The notes beneath the pieces are model-generated. The model did no database searches, was not told where the DNA came from, and worked only from the letters and a program-made list of their open reading frames with translations. From NCBI GenBank assembly GCA_036741235.1, contig DAINSQ010000027.1:1-36599 (forward strand): 36,599 bases of DNA, written 5' to 3'. Positions 14,993 through 24,185 of this stretch are shown here, one piece after another (positions within the stretch are counted from its first letter, which is position 1; each line of letters begins with the position of its first letter). Origin of the DNA: JABWBR01 sp036741235. GTDB taxonomy: Bacteria; Bacteroidota; Bacteroidia; Chitinophagales; Saprospiraceae. The position numbers and the translations under genes are program-made.

Positions 14993-16924
14993 CTACATCC
15001 CCGGATCAGCGCTGTTGTTGACATCGCCGGATTTCATCGCGCGAAAATCGACCACGATATCATCGTCGAGCGTGAAATCGAAACGGCCAAACGGCGGTAC
15101 ATCGGGATAGGGATTGCCGGGGTTGGGGAAGACAAAACTTGCCGGCAAAAAACGCCAGGAAGGAACATTATCAAAAGCATTGGAGACGCTCAATATTACT
15201 TTCTGGATTTGTATCAAATCGGAAGTCGTCAGCGAGCCCGAATTGTTGACGTCTCCGGCCAGCAATTGATAGGGCGTATCCAGGGCGTCGACATTGAGGA
15301 TGTGTTTTCTGACGTTGATGATATCTTGAGTGGAAACCCCGTTTTTGACGTTGACATTTTTGCTCACGCGAAGCGAATAGTCCAGGCCCGCTTCCTGCCC
15401 GATAAAACTAAATTGCCCATTAGATGTAGTAGTCATCTCGAGGGTATCACCAGGGGTAATGAGTTGCACCAATACGCCTGCTATCGAAAGATTATTTTCA
15501 GTTTTTATCTGCCCGGAAATAGCAGCTACCTGTCCCTGTGGCTGGTTGATGCCGTTGAGCGAAGAGGGCGAAAGTCCCAGCGGGTCGAGCCAGTCTTTGA
15601 GTCGGGTTGACGAAGAACCGCCGCCATCCCACGACAGGGTAAGTCGCCCGTAATAAGCCGTCGAGGTAGTGACGCATTCCGTGAAGCCGCCGTGTAATTG
15701 CCCTACCACCCTGCCTGCATTGTTGAACAACGATGCCCCCGACGATCCCAGTTCGAAAGTGCCGTAATTGTAGAACAACCGGAAATGGTGCGACGCCGGC
15801 GTCACTACATCATTGCTCCAGGTGATGGGCCCGGTAAAAATAATGCTATTTGGCGCTCCCGATATTTTTTTAATATCGCCTTTGGGATGGTGAAACATAA
15901 ATGGTTGCTGCGGCGCAACTGTGGCGCGATCCCATCCTGCAAAGAATACATTGTAATTATTCGGTATAGCCTGGGTGAGTTCTAGCAATAAAAAATCATT
16001 GGCCTGCCGGCCGGCCCGCAATTGGGATCCCAATACGGACTGAAATGTGGGCTCTGAGGCCGGATTGGTGCAGCCTTGTGCCGTATAATTGAAATCAAAA
16101 CGCCACAGATCATACAGCGGCGTGTAGCCGTCCTGACAATGAAAAGCAGTGAGCAAGTAGCGCTTGCCGTCATTGGCCGTATTATTCATCAGGGTACCGG
16201 AGCAGTAGCCCATACCTTCCTCCACAATTAATACAATACGGCATACCGACCGCTTCTGATCAGGCCAGTTGGCGCCCTGGGTGCAATTGGCGTTGATATG
16301 GCAGGGCAGTGAACAGGCAAAGCCAAAGCCAGTTGAAGAGGTATCGGGTGAAGAAGCGGCAATGGCTTCATTGCGATAAGCATGGTCGACCCTGAAAATA
16401 TGAAAGCCGCCCTGTCCGCGCACTTCAGCGGGTTCGTAGTATTCTACCACAGCCGAAGTACCGTTAATCAGTCCGGTAAAAAAGCGGCCGCTCACCGGGT
16501 TGCTGCGTGATGTATAGGCGCCGAGTTTTTGTTTTCCATCGGGACTATACATGAATAGTTTTGCGCCTTTCGGCAAATAAAAATCTTCATAAAATACGGC
16601 AATAGCCAATGCGCCGGCAGAGGTGAGCTGCAAACGCCAGATGCGGTCGCCATTGGGCAGCGCCAGCCATTGCCCCGACTGCCCCGGGTCAATATCAACA
16701 GCAATAGGCGCGGCGAAGCGATTGCCCCCTCCCCTTGCCCTGTCATCGGCGCGCACAGCATCCATATCCAGGGCTGGAGCGATAAAAATGGGTACCGGAT
16801 TACCGGCTGTCAATGTTTTCCATTCGGGCGACCAACTCACCGGCGACCCGCCTTCGCTGGGCTGCGCTGATAAACAAACGGGCAATAACGCCGCCAGCCA
16901 TATATACCAAAACAGCTTTTTCAT
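14993..16924 (-). CDS. Secreted trypsin-like serine protease with dockerin-like repeats
   Basis: Encodes 643 residues. It begins with a signal peptide (MKKLFWYIWLAALLPVCLSAQ). A chymotrypsin-fold (lysyl-endopeptidase-like) domain follows, with the triad visible as LLTAFHC (His about 261), NDFLLLEL (Asp about 310) and LGSSGASLF (Ser about 394). Cysteine-rich stretches such as FACSLPCHINANC suggest disulfides. After a short CarboxypepD_reg-like segment (ISGQIKTENNLSIAGVLVQL) there are two dockerin type I / F-hand units: NVKNGVSTQDIINVRKHIL and GDVNNSGSLTTSDLIQIQKVIL (about residues 530-580). The C-terminus stops at MKSGDVNNSADPGM, without the T9SS domain seen in the two other secreted proteins. 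It follows the PKD gene in the same orientation after 34 nt, so co-transcription is likely. Confidence 0.87.
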   Translation of the reverse strand: MKKLFWYIWLAALLPVCLSAQPSEGGSPVSWSPEWKTLTAGNPVPIFIAPALDMDAVRADDRARGGGNRFAAPIAVDIDPGQSGQWLALPNGDRIWRLQLTSAGALAIAVFYEDFYLPKGAKLFMYSPDGKQKLGAYTSRSNPVSGRFFTGLINGTSAVVEYYEPAEVRGQGGFHIFRVDHAYRNEAIAASSPDTSSTGFGFACSLPCHINANCTQGANWPDQKRSVCRIVLIVEEGMGYCSGTLMNNTANDGKRYLLTAFHCQDGYTPLYDLWRFDFNYTAQGCTNPASEPTFQSVLGSQLRAGRQANDFLLLELTQAIPNNYNVFFAGWDRATVAPQQPFMFHHPKGDIKKISGAPNSIIFTGPITWSNDVVTPASHHFRLFYNYGTFELGSSGASLFNNAGRVVGQLHGGFTECVTTSTAYYGRLTLSWDGGGSSSTRLKDWLDPLGLSPSSLNGINQPQGQVAAISGQIKTENNLSIAGVLVQLITPGDTLEMTTTSNGQFSFIGQEAGLDYSLRVSKNVNVKNGVSTQDIINVRKHILNVDALDTPYQLLAGDVNNSGSLTTSDLIQIQKVILSVSNAFDNVPSWRFLPASFVFPNPGNPYPDVPPFGRFDFTLDDDIVVDFRAMKSGDVNNSADPGM

Positions 16925-16958
16925 AGTATTCCATTTTTGTTGATAACAGTCCAGGCAA

Positions 16959-19900
16959 TCACTGCTTAATCAATGATCGAACGGCGGTTCCTTGCTCAGT
17001 TGTCAACACCCACCAATACATGCCTGGAATCCAATCTGTTACATCAAAATAAATAGCATTTTCGCCTTGTAGCAATGCCCCTTCTTTTCTCAAAACGGAT
17101 ATGCCTTGCGCATTATAAACGTTTATTACCGTTTCAGCTGTTTCTGCCATAATAGCTTTCATCATTATTTGTCCTGACGCAGGGTTGGGCGCCAAGGTCC
17201 ATTCCTGCAGGTCAGCCGGCTGTTCCGTGCGGTCCACTACGACCAGGATGGTCAGGCAATTGGTATCCGAGCCGCAAGGGCTGGAGGCCGTCAGACAGGC
17301 GATATAATCACCGGGGGCCGTATAGGTATGGAAGGCATTTTGGTCGGTAGAGGAGGTTCCATCGCCAAAATCCCAGAACCAGTTATCCGGGTTATTGGTA
17401 GAAGCATCCAGGAATATGAGGCTCAGGCCGATGCCGGATACCGAGAACATAGCCTCGGGCGCTGCGCATGAAACGGTAATGGTCTCGCATTGGGTTGATT
17501 CGCCGCAGGGCGTAGTTACCGTAAGGCATATTTCGTATTGGCCCGGCGTATCGAAGGTATGATTGGCTATCGGCGTATCGGCCGTAGCGCCGTCGCCGAA
17601 GTCCCAACTCCACTGTACTCCGACGCCGGTGGTGTTGGCGTTGCAGGTTATTGCCAGGTTGTTTTGATTTACCAAAAATTCAGCAGAAGGCGGCGCGCAA
17701 GTCACCGTAATCTGCTCGCAGCGCTCGGTGGTTCCGCAAATACCGCCCACCGTGAGGCAAACTGTGTAGCTGCCCGGCAGCGCGTAGATATGCGACGGCG
17801 ACTGGAGGCTGGAGGTAGCGCCGTCGCCGAAATCCCATAGCCATTGAGTGGGCTGGTCGGCGGTCAAATCGGTGAAGGTCACCGATAGTTGATCGGCCTG
17901 GGATTCAAAATTGGCCTGCGGCGGCGCGCAGGTTACCTCAAGCGTGACGCAGAAAGTATCTACCCCGCAGATGCTGCCTGCAATGAGGCAAACTTCATAA
18001 TTGCCAGGCAACTCGTAGGTATGACCGGGATTTTGCTGGGTAGAGGAGGCGCCGTCGCCAAAGGTCCATAACCACTGATCCGGGTTATTGGTAGAAAAAT
18101 CGGTAAAGTTGAGGGCCAATTCCTGGGCCTGTGATGTAAATCCGGCCTGTGGCGCCGCACAGGAGACTGTCACCAGCTCGCAATGCTGATTTTGCCCACA
18201 ATCGCTTTCGGCAGTCAGACAAACCAGATAATTACCCGGCGCGGAATAAGTATGAACCGGATTCTGCTGAACCCCGCCCAACCCGTCGCCGAAAATCCAG
18301 GTCCAACCAGTAGGGGTATTTCCCGAATTATCGCTAAACGACACCGTTAATCCATTGATATTAAGAGAAAAGTCAGCCTGCGGCGCCGGACAAACGATGG
18401 TCACCGACTGGCAAAATTGATTGCTGCCGCACAAACTGCCAACCGTCAGGCAAACCTGGTAAGTGCCTGCAACGGCATAACTGTGCTGAGGGTTGGGCCC
18501 TGTAGCCGTGGCGCCGTCGCCGAAGGTCCAACTCCAGGAAGTAGGATTGTTAATCGACTGGTTGGTGAAGCTGGCGACCAGGTTGCTGCTAAGGTAGCTG
18601 AAAGCCGATACCGGCGCAGCGCAACTGACAGTAACATTTTGGCAACTTTGGGTACTGCCGCACAGACTGGTAGCAGTCAGGCAAACCTGGTAGGTACCCG
18701 GCGCCGCATACGTATGTTGCGGATTAGCAGAGCCCGATACGGCGCCGTCGCCGAAGGTCCACACCCATGAAGCCGGGCTGTTGGTCGATAAGTCATTGAA
18801 CGTCACTGCCAGGTTATTGGTCTGAAAACCAAATGCCGACGCGGGCGCGGCACAGCTTACCGTCACATTCTGGCAACTCTGAGTGCTGCCGCAGGCGCTG
18901 GTCACCGTCAGACAGACCTGATAAGTGCCGGGGGCGATATATACATGTATTGGATTAGGCGTAGTAGCAGTTGACCCGTCGCCGAAGGTCCACAGCCAGC
19001 TTGTAGGGGCATTTGTTGAGTTGTCGGTGAAGGTTACCCCCAGGGCAGTCGACTGGAAGCCGAAGGCCGATTGCGGGGCGGCACAGTTGACGGTGATCGA
19101 TTGACATAGTTGCGTTGATCCGCACTCGCTGGAGGCAGTCAGGCAAACGCTGTAATTGCCGGCAACGGCATAGGTATGCTGCGGATTTTGCAAATTAGAA
19201 GTAGCCCCGTCGCCGAAGGTCCAGGCCCAGGTATCCGGATTACCGATCGATATATCCTGGAAACTCGCCTGTTGTCCTACAATAGTGGCAATAAATCCCG
19301 CTGCCGGCGGGGCGCAGGTTGCCGTTACCTGTAGACAAAGCTCGCCTTGGCCGCATTCGCTTAAGGCGTACAGACATACTTCGTAAGTTCCGGGGTTGGC
19401 ATAGGTATGCGTCGGATTAAACAAAGTTGAAGTTGAGCCATCGCCGAAGGTCCACAGCAATGTATTGACCTCCCCGGCAACGGAGGCCTCAAAATCGTAT
19501 TCCAGCCCCAAAGCGTTGAAGCTAATGCCCACTGCCGGGGGCGCACAGGCCACCGTAATTTGTTGGCAAACATCGAGCGTACCGCAGTCGGTGACGGCCT
19601 CCAGACAGACCTGGTAAGTGCCCGGTTCATCGTAAATATGCACGGGGTTTTGACTGCTGGATGAGCTTCCATCGCCGAAATCCCAATTCCACTGAGCAGG
19701 ATTGCCGGTAGAAATATCCTGAAACTGCACCGTGAGGCTGGTAGCGGTATAACTATAACCTACTTGCGCGCCTGCGCAGCCTACGTTGAGTACTTCGCAG
19801 TATTGCGCGCTGCCGCAGTTATTGGTCACGATAAGGCAGACGAAATAGATGCCAGGCTGGTTGTAGGTATGCGTGGGGTTTGGGGTATTGGCATTCGTCC

Positions 19901-21707
19901 CGTCGCCGAAATTCCAGGACCAGGTAGCAGGGTCATTGGTAGACAGGTCGGTGAATTGGACTTGCAGGTTGGTAGCCTGGTAGCTGAAAGCCGACAAAGG
20001 CGCCTGGCAGCTCACATTGACGAGTTTGCATATTTGGCCGCTACCGCAAATGCCGGTAGCAGAAAGACACACCTGGTAAACGCCTGCTGTGGTATAGTTG
20101 TGAACCGGATTCTGGGCGGTTGAAGAGCCGCCGTCGCCGAAGGTCCACAGCCATTGAGAAGCGCCCAGCGTACTGGCGTCGGTAAAATTGACCGTGAGGC
20201 CGCTGACTGCCGAGTTGAAATTAACGGAGGCCTGGCAGTTGGCGCCTTCAATTACTACAAGCGTTTGATTGATTGACGGAGAGGCAATTTTATCGACAAT
20301 ACCGGAAGGCCAGCGTACGATCAAGCTATCGATGACGGGATTTTCACCCAGGCCAAAGTGCTTGGTCATAGACGTATGGATGCCGTAACTCTCCCCGCTG
20401 CGCACCTCTCTGATCTGTTTGCCCCAGATACCGTACAATTCAATACGGGCGCCGATGCCGTTAGGGTTGGATGTATTGCCGTCGAGGCGCACTTTAAAGT
20501 AATAATTGTTGTTGCCGTTATTGATAAACAATACATCCGACACGGCGCCTGGCGTATTATAACCTGAGCCGAAAGAAGCCACCACGTCGATAAAGCCGTC
20601 GTTGTTGAGGTCGCCGGTAGAGGCCGAGTGGATGCGATTGGGTGTAGGGAATGCATTGGCAAAATTTGTAAACGTATTATTGCCATTATTTTTAAACAGA
20701 CAATGGTTGTTGCCCAACGTAGTATAAAGCAAATCGACAAAGCCGTCGTTATCAAAGTCTTCAAACTTGGCTTGCAAGCCGGGTCCGGCGGCATTCATAG
20801 CGGTGAGCAGGCCGCTTTGGGGAGTAATTTCCGAGAACAGCCCGAAACCGTTGTTGATATACAGCTTATTGGGCGAGTCGTGGGTAATGACAAAGCAATC
20901 GAGGTCGCCGTCGTTGTCAATGTCGGCAAAATCGGCGGCCCAGGATTGGGCGAGCGGCCGGAGCCCGACCTGCTCCGCAACATCGGTGAAATTGTCGGCG
21001 CCGTCGTTTTGGAACAACAAATTCAGACGACGGCCATCCAGCGGATTATTGACGCCTTGGCGGCATTTGGAGATATAGAGGTCCAGGTCGCCGTCGTTGT
21101 CGTAGTCGATCCACACCGAGCCGTAGTTACCCGAATTATCGGAAGGTATCGTTGAAACGGGGTAAATCAGCGAAGTATCCAGCACAAAATTGCCTGTGCC
21201 GGTGTTGCGGTAGGCCTGGCTCACACCGTCGTCGTGGCAGGCAAAAATATCGATATCGCCATCGTTGTTAATATCGGCAAAGTTAGAGCATTGCAGAAAT
21301 ATCGGCGGTATCGACCAGGTGGTAAGGTTGTAAGCCGTTCCCGTCGAATTCGCCTTCAACAGTTTGAGCCCGTTGTAGCCGCCGCCGGTAAAAATATCGT
21401 TGAAGCCGTTGTTATCGACATCTGCAATACAAATACTCCATTGGCTACCAAGCAATTGCCCGTAGGCATAACCAGAGAAATCGTTATCGCCGGGAGTTTG
21501 ATATTCAATGCGCAAGTTTTGTGTGCCGTCAATTCTGACGATATCGTCGAGGCCGTCGCCGTTCATATCCGAAATGGCGATCGGCGCGCCGCTTTTTATA
21601 GCGGGATAAAAAAGCCAATTACTACGGTTGGTAAAGCTGAATTGAGCAGAAATAGTAGCAGGTAAAAGCAGCCAGCAGCAGACAAGCGGCAGTAGAGCGT
21701 TTTTCAT
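16959..21707 (-). CDS. Secreted FG-GAP/ASPIC protein with 13 PKD repeats and T9SS domain
   Basis: Encodes 1582 residues from the ATG at 21705-21707, chosen because a clear signal peptide (MKNALLPLVCCWLLLPATISAQ) begins there; the frame is open upstream to 21815 but that part is not signal-like. Residues about 25-440 hold seven calcium-binding FG-GAP/VCBS loops (DMNGDGLDD, DVDNNGFND, DINNDGDID, DYDNDGDLD, DIDNDGDLD, DFDNDGFVD, DLNNDGFID). An ASPIC/UnbV-like segment follows (VRWPSGIVDKI). Then come 13 tandem PKD domains of about 77 residues, each with W-x-FGDG and HxY-x(2)-PGxYxVCL. Nearly every repeat has the same four Cys (VCL, CG, C, C). The last 80 residues (LAPNPASGQIMM, INVYNAQG, IPGMYWWVL) are a T9SS type A sorting domain. 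It is probably a cell-surface adhesin or glycan-binding protein. Confidence 0.9.
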   Translation of the reverse strand: MKNALLPLVCCWLLLPATISAQFSFTNRSNWLFYPAIKSGAPIAISDMNGDGLDDIVRIDGTQNLRIEYQTPGDNDFSGYAYGQLLGSQWSICIADVDNNGFNDIFTGGGYNGLKLLKANSTGTAYNLTTWSIPPIFLQCSNFADINNDGDIDIFACHDDGVSQAYRNTGTGNFVLDTSLIYPVSTIPSDNSGNYGSVWIDYDNDGDLDLYISKCRQGVNNPLDGRRLNLLFQNDGADNFTDVAEQVGLRPLAQSWAADFADIDNDGDLDCFVITHDSPNKLYINNGFGLFSEITPQSGLLTAMNAAGPGLQAKFEDFDNDGFVDLLYTTLGNNHCLFKNNGNNTFTNFANAFPTPNRIHSASTGDLNNDGFIDVVASFGSGYNTPGAVSDVLFINNGNNNYYFKVRLDGNTSNPNGIGARIELYGIWGKQIREVRSGESYGIHTSMTKHFGLGENPVIDSLIVRWPSGIVDKIASPSINQTLVVIEGANCQASVNFNSAVSGLTVNFTDASTLGASQWLWTFGDGGSSTAQNPVHNYTTAGVYQVCLSATGICGSGQICKLVNVSCQAPLSAFSYQATNLQVQFTDLSTNDPATWSWNFGDGTNANTPNPTHTYNQPGIYFVCLIVTNNCGSAQYCEVLNVGCAGAQVGYSYTATSLTVQFQDISTGNPAQWNWDFGDGSSSSSQNPVHIYDEPGTYQVCLEAVTDCGTLDVCQQITVACAPPAVGISFNALGLEYDFEASVAGEVNTLLWTFGDGSTSTLFNPTHTYANPGTYEVCLYALSECGQGELCLQVTATCAPPAAGFIATIVGQQASFQDISIGNPDTWAWTFGDGATSNLQNPQHTYAVAGNYSVCLTASSECGSTQLCQSITVNCAAPQSAFGFQSTALGVTFTDNSTNAPTSWLWTFGDGSTATTPNPIHVYIAPGTYQVCLTVTSACGSTQSCQNVTVSCAAPASAFGFQTNNLAVTFNDLSTNSPASWVWTFGDGAVSGSANPQHTYAAPGTYQVCLTATSLCGSTQSCQNVTVSCAAPVSAFSYLSSNLVASFTNQSINNPTSWSWTFGDGATATGPNPQHSYAVAGTYQVCLTVGSLCGSNQFCQSVTIVCPAPQADFSLNINGLTVSFSDNSGNTPTGWTWIFGDGLGGVQQNPVHTYSAPGNYLVCLTAESDCGQNQHCELVTVSCAAPQAGFTSQAQELALNFTDFSTNNPDQWLWTFGDGASSTQQNPGHTYELPGNYEVCLIAGSICGVDTFCVTLEVTCAPPQANFESQADQLSVTFTDLTADQPTQWLWDFGDGATSSLQSPSHIYALPGSYTVCLTVGGICGTTERCEQITVTCAPPSAEFLVNQNNLAITCNANTTGVGVQWSWDFGDGATADTPIANHTFDTPGQYEICLTVTTPCGESTQCETITVSCAAPEAMFSVSGIGLSLIFLDASTNNPDNWFWDFGDGTSSTDQNAFHTYTAPGDYIACLTASSPCGSDTNCLTILVVVDRTEQPADLQEWTLAPNPASGQIMMKAIMAETAETVINVYNAQGISVLRKEGALLQGENAIYFDVTDWIPGMYWWVLTTEQGTAVRSLIKQ

Positions 21708-21879
21708 GTTCAAGAGATTATGACGGTTTTGGGATCCATACTTGAGGAATCCAACAGGTTTTTGTGCGGTGCTAAAGTTCCGTATTTTTTCCGAATTTAG
21801 GAAGGCATAAGACAAAAGTTGTCAACACAAATTTTCATTGGTCTTTTGTCTAATTGATAAATTATTTTTTGTAATTTTT

Positions 21880-22022
21880 CGCCGTAAAAAAGATGCGTTA
21901 AACAAAAGTTCAACAACACAGCAGGATATTCGTTTTTAACATACGACAAAGAACTTCTTTTTTACATCAGAGAGAGCGCGTTTTAGGAACCCTGTGCCCG
22001 CCCGGGCGACGGGGTTCTTTTT
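21880..22022 (+). ncRNA. Candidate structured small RNA
   Basis: A strong Rho-independent terminator ends this stretch, although no plus-strand ORF precedes it and both neighbouring genes are on the minus strand. Inside, GTAAAAAAGA (21884-21893) pairs with TCTTTTTTAC (21956-21965), and AAGTTC (21906-21911) pairs with GAACTT (21951-21956), giving a nested long-range stem. A weak promoter-like pair, TTTTG (21844-21848) and TAATTTTT (21872-21879), lies upstream. The sequence is not recognised as tmRNA, RNase P RNA or SRP RNA; a 6S-like topology is conceivable. Confidence 0.4.
21986..22022 (+). terminator. Strong terminator, plus strand
   Basis: GAACCCTGT (21987-21995) pairs with ACGGGGTTC (22009-22017, one G-T wobble) and GCCC with GGGC above one bulged base, followed by five T residues at 22018-22022. 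The minus-strand reading has no T run, so it does not serve hemH. Confidence 0.8.
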
Positions 22023-22035
22023 ATTCGGGAACTTA

Positions 22036-22261
22036 GAGCATGTTTGGACATTCGTCAATTGACTTCGTCGAATCTTCGATTTGGCTACAAACGGCTAATT
22101 TTGTTTTATACTTCATTACTTTTTTTCGCCGTAGCTGCCGGCTATCCCGACTCGCGAGTCGGGACAAAACGCGCCCCCGCCTTGCGGGACTTCGCTGCGC
22201 TACGCTCGCCTAAAAAAAAATTTGCTCGCTTTCGCTCAATCACGAAAACCCAAACATGCTC
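22036..22261 (-). mobile_element. MITE-like element, copy 1
   Basis: 226 bp with terminal inverted repeats GAGCATGTTTGG / CCAAACATGCTC, flanked on both sides by TTA (22033-22035 and 22262-22264), a 3-bp target duplication of the TNA type. GAG ends plus TNA duplication suggest an IS5-family (IS1031-like) non-autonomous derivative (inference). It contains the palindrome TCCCGACTCGCGAGTCGGGA. It is the reverse complement of the family as found in copies 2 and 3. No ORF. Its right-hand TTA forms the hemH stop codon. Confidence 0.75.
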
Positions 22262-23293
22262 TTAGCGCACAGCATTTTTCATCACCAGGTTTGCCACGGC
22301 TTCAAACCAACGGGAGTCGTCGTTGAGGCTGGGGACCAGGTCGAGGTGTTCGCCGCCTAATGCTTCAAACATTTCGAGGTATTCCACTTTGATTTCGATA
22401 AGGGTTTCGAGGCAATCGGCCACGAATGCCGGACTAAAGACGAGCAGCCTTTTGGCGCCGCGTTCGGCAAGGTTTTTAATGACCTCGCTGGTGTAGGGCT
22501 GCGCCCATTTTTCGGGGCCCAGACGGCTCTGGAAGGTGGTGGTATATTTTTCTTCAGGTAAATTCAATTTGCCGGCAATGGCCTGCGTAGTAGCATGGCA
22601 CTGGGCGGAATAACAAAACTGGTTTACACTGCTGATGGTCTGGCAGCAATCGGGGCTTTTCAGGCAATGATCGCAGCGGTCGGCCTTGCGCAATTGCCGC
22701 TGTGGCAGCCCGTGATAGCTGAAAATAAAATGATCGTAGGATGCCAGGTCAAAAGCGGAGGCATTGGCGGCAAATACCTCGATCATAGGCTCGTGGTCGT
22801 AGTAATCGCGCACTAATCTCAGGGGCGGAATCACTTCTTCTTTTTCCAATACCGCCATCACTTCGGCAAAAACAGAACCGGTAGTAGCAGATGCGTACTG
22901 GGGAAACAAAGGAAAAACGACGATTTCGGAAACCTGTTGATCCATCAATTGCCGGATAGCCGAAGCGATGGAAGGTTGTTGGTAGCGCATCGCCAACGCA
23001 ACGGCGTAGCTGTCGCCAAGCAGGGCCTGCACGCCAGCGGCAAGGCGTTGCCCATACACTTTGAGCGGCGATCCCTCGGCGGTCCAGAGTCGCCGGTACA
23101 ATTTGGCGGAGCTCCCCGAGCGAAAAGGCGCGATGATGCCTTGTACCAACAACTGACGAGGCAGCCAGGGGTAATCAATCACGCGAGGGTCGAGCAAAAA
23201 CTGACGCAAATACCGGTATACAGCTCCGCGTTGCGGCGCATCGGGCGTTCCCAGGTTGACCAGCATAACCCCCGTTTTTCCCTTCACAGACAT
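22262..23293 (-). CDS. hemH: Ferrochelatase HemH
   Basis: Encodes 343 residues from the ATG at 23291-23293; an upstream in-frame TTG at 23305 is less likely. The enzyme inserts Fe2+ into protoporphyrin IX (or coproporphyrin III) in the last part of heme synthesis. Visible are VMLVNLGTPDAP near the N-terminus, the FSYHGLP motif with the catalytic His (about residue 191) and DCLETLIEI with the metal-path Glu (about residue 295). Cysteines in CDHCLKSPDCC and CYSAQC resemble positions seen in some ferrochelatases, but no Fe-S role is claimed. The TAA stop lies in the TTA duplication next to the MITE-like element, so the 3' end has no native downstream sequence. It is divergent from surE. Confidence 0.95.
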   Translation of the reverse strand: MSVKGKTGVMLVNLGTPDAPQRGAVYRYLRQFLLDPRVIDYPWLPRQLLVQGIIAPFRSGSSAKLYRRLWTAEGSPLKVYGQRLAAGVQALLGDSYAVALAMRYQQPSIASAIRQLMDQQVSEIVVFPLFPQYASATTGSVFAEVMAVLEKEEVIPPLRLVRDYYDHEPMIEVFAANASAFDLASYDHFIFSYHGLPQRQLRKADRCDHCLKSPDCCQTISSVNQFCYSAQCHATTQAIAGKLNLPEEKYTTTFQSRLGPEKWAQPYTSEVIKNLAERGAKRLLVFSPAFVADCLETLIEIKVEYLEMFEALGGEHLDLVPSLNDDSRWFEAVANLVMKNAVR

Positions 23294-23387
23294 AGGCGTG
23301 TTCAATTTGAGGAGCGAAACTACTGCCCTACTTCGAATCAGTTTTGATTTTCATCGTAAAATAAGCGTCATAATAGCCCGCGTATGG

Positions 23388-23395
23388 TATTTTTG
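23388..23395 (+). promoter_or_regulatory. Probable -7 box for surE
   Basis: TATTTTTG fits TAnnTTTG and lies 20 nt before the surE ATG at 23415. This supports that start over in-frame codons further upstream (from 23256), which would overlap hemH. Confidence 0.45.
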
Positions 23396-23414
23396 CAATT
23401 CAATAAAAAACGAC

Positions 23415-24185
23415 ATGAGTAAACCGCTCATTTTAGTGACCAACGACGACGGCATTGCCGCCCCCGGCATCAAGGCGCTGGTGAGCGTGGCCCAAACCCT
23501 GGGCGACGTAATCGTCGTGGCCCCTGACTCCCCGCAATCGGGTATGGGGCATGCCATTACTATCCACGACCCCGTCCGCCTTTACGCCGTAGATGTATTT
23601 CCCGGCATTGAGGCCTATGAGTGCTCCGGGACGCCGGTCGATTGCGTAAAGCTGGCCAAACACGTGGTGCGCAAGGGCCGAAAAGTGGATCTTTGCGTAT
23701 CGGGTATCAACCACGGCTCCAACGCTTCTATCAACATCATCTATTCCGGCACCCTGTCGGCAGCCATGGAGGCTTCGCTGGAGGGCATCCCCTCTATCGG
23801 CTTTTCATTGCTCGATTATTCTTATACGGCCAATTTTGAAGATTGCAAGCCCTTTGTGCGCAAACTTATGGCTTATGTGCTCGAAAAAGGCCTCGACGAC
23901 GGCAGCCTGCTCAATGTGAATATTCCCAAATTACCCGAAAACGAGATTAAAGGTCTCAAAGTATGCCGCCAGGCCGACGCCCGCTGGGTTGAAGAATTTA
24001 TGGAGGCTATCGACCCCCGCGGACAAAAATACTACTGGCTCACCGGCAAATTCGAAAATGACGACACGGGCGAAGATACCGATGTCTGGGCCCTCGAAAA
24101 CGGCTATATCTCCGTGGTGCCCTCTATGCACGATTTGACGAATTATAAGGCCATCCCCCGCTTGAAGGGGGTGGAAACGCTGTAG
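23415..24185 (+). CDS. surE: 5'/3'-nucleotidase SurE
   Basis: Encodes 256 residues, normal for SurE, a metal-dependent nucleoside monophosphatase of the cytoplasm linked to stationary-phase survival. The metal-binding NDDGIAAPGIKAL sits at residues about 9-21. APDSPQSGMGHAITIHDPVRL, SGTPVDCVKLA, VSGINHGSNASINIIYSGTLSAAMEASLEGIPSIGFS follow in order, and all key Asp, Ser and Asn positions are present. The start is set by this domain beginning directly at MSKPLILVTNDDG. In many Bacteroidota surE is followed by a small membrane protein and lpxB, as it is here. Confidence 0.96.
   Translation: MSKPLILVTNDDGIAAPGIKALVSVAQTLGDVIVVAPDSPQSGMGHAITIHDPVRLYAVDVFPGIEAYECSGTPVDCVKLAKHVVRKGRKVDLCVSGINHGSNASINIIYSGTLSAAMEASLEGIPSIGFSLLDYSYTANFEDCKPFVRKLMAYVLEKGLDDGSLLNVNIPKLPENEIKGLKVCRQADARWVEEFMEAIDPRGQKYYWLTGKFENDDTGEDTDVWALENGYISVVPSMHDLTNYKAIPRLKGVETL

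Noticed and set aside
14936..15610. Plus-strand open frame antisense to the dockerin protease
   Set aside because: The minus strand encodes a protein with a full catalytic triad and dockerin-like units; the plus frame has no recognisable domain. It matters only as the possible frameshift continuation of the DinB gene.
20628..21155. Plus-strand frames opposite the FG-GAP region
   Set aside because: They mirror the Asp/Gly-rich repeat codons on the minus strand (GTC/GCC patterns) and have no start context or domain.
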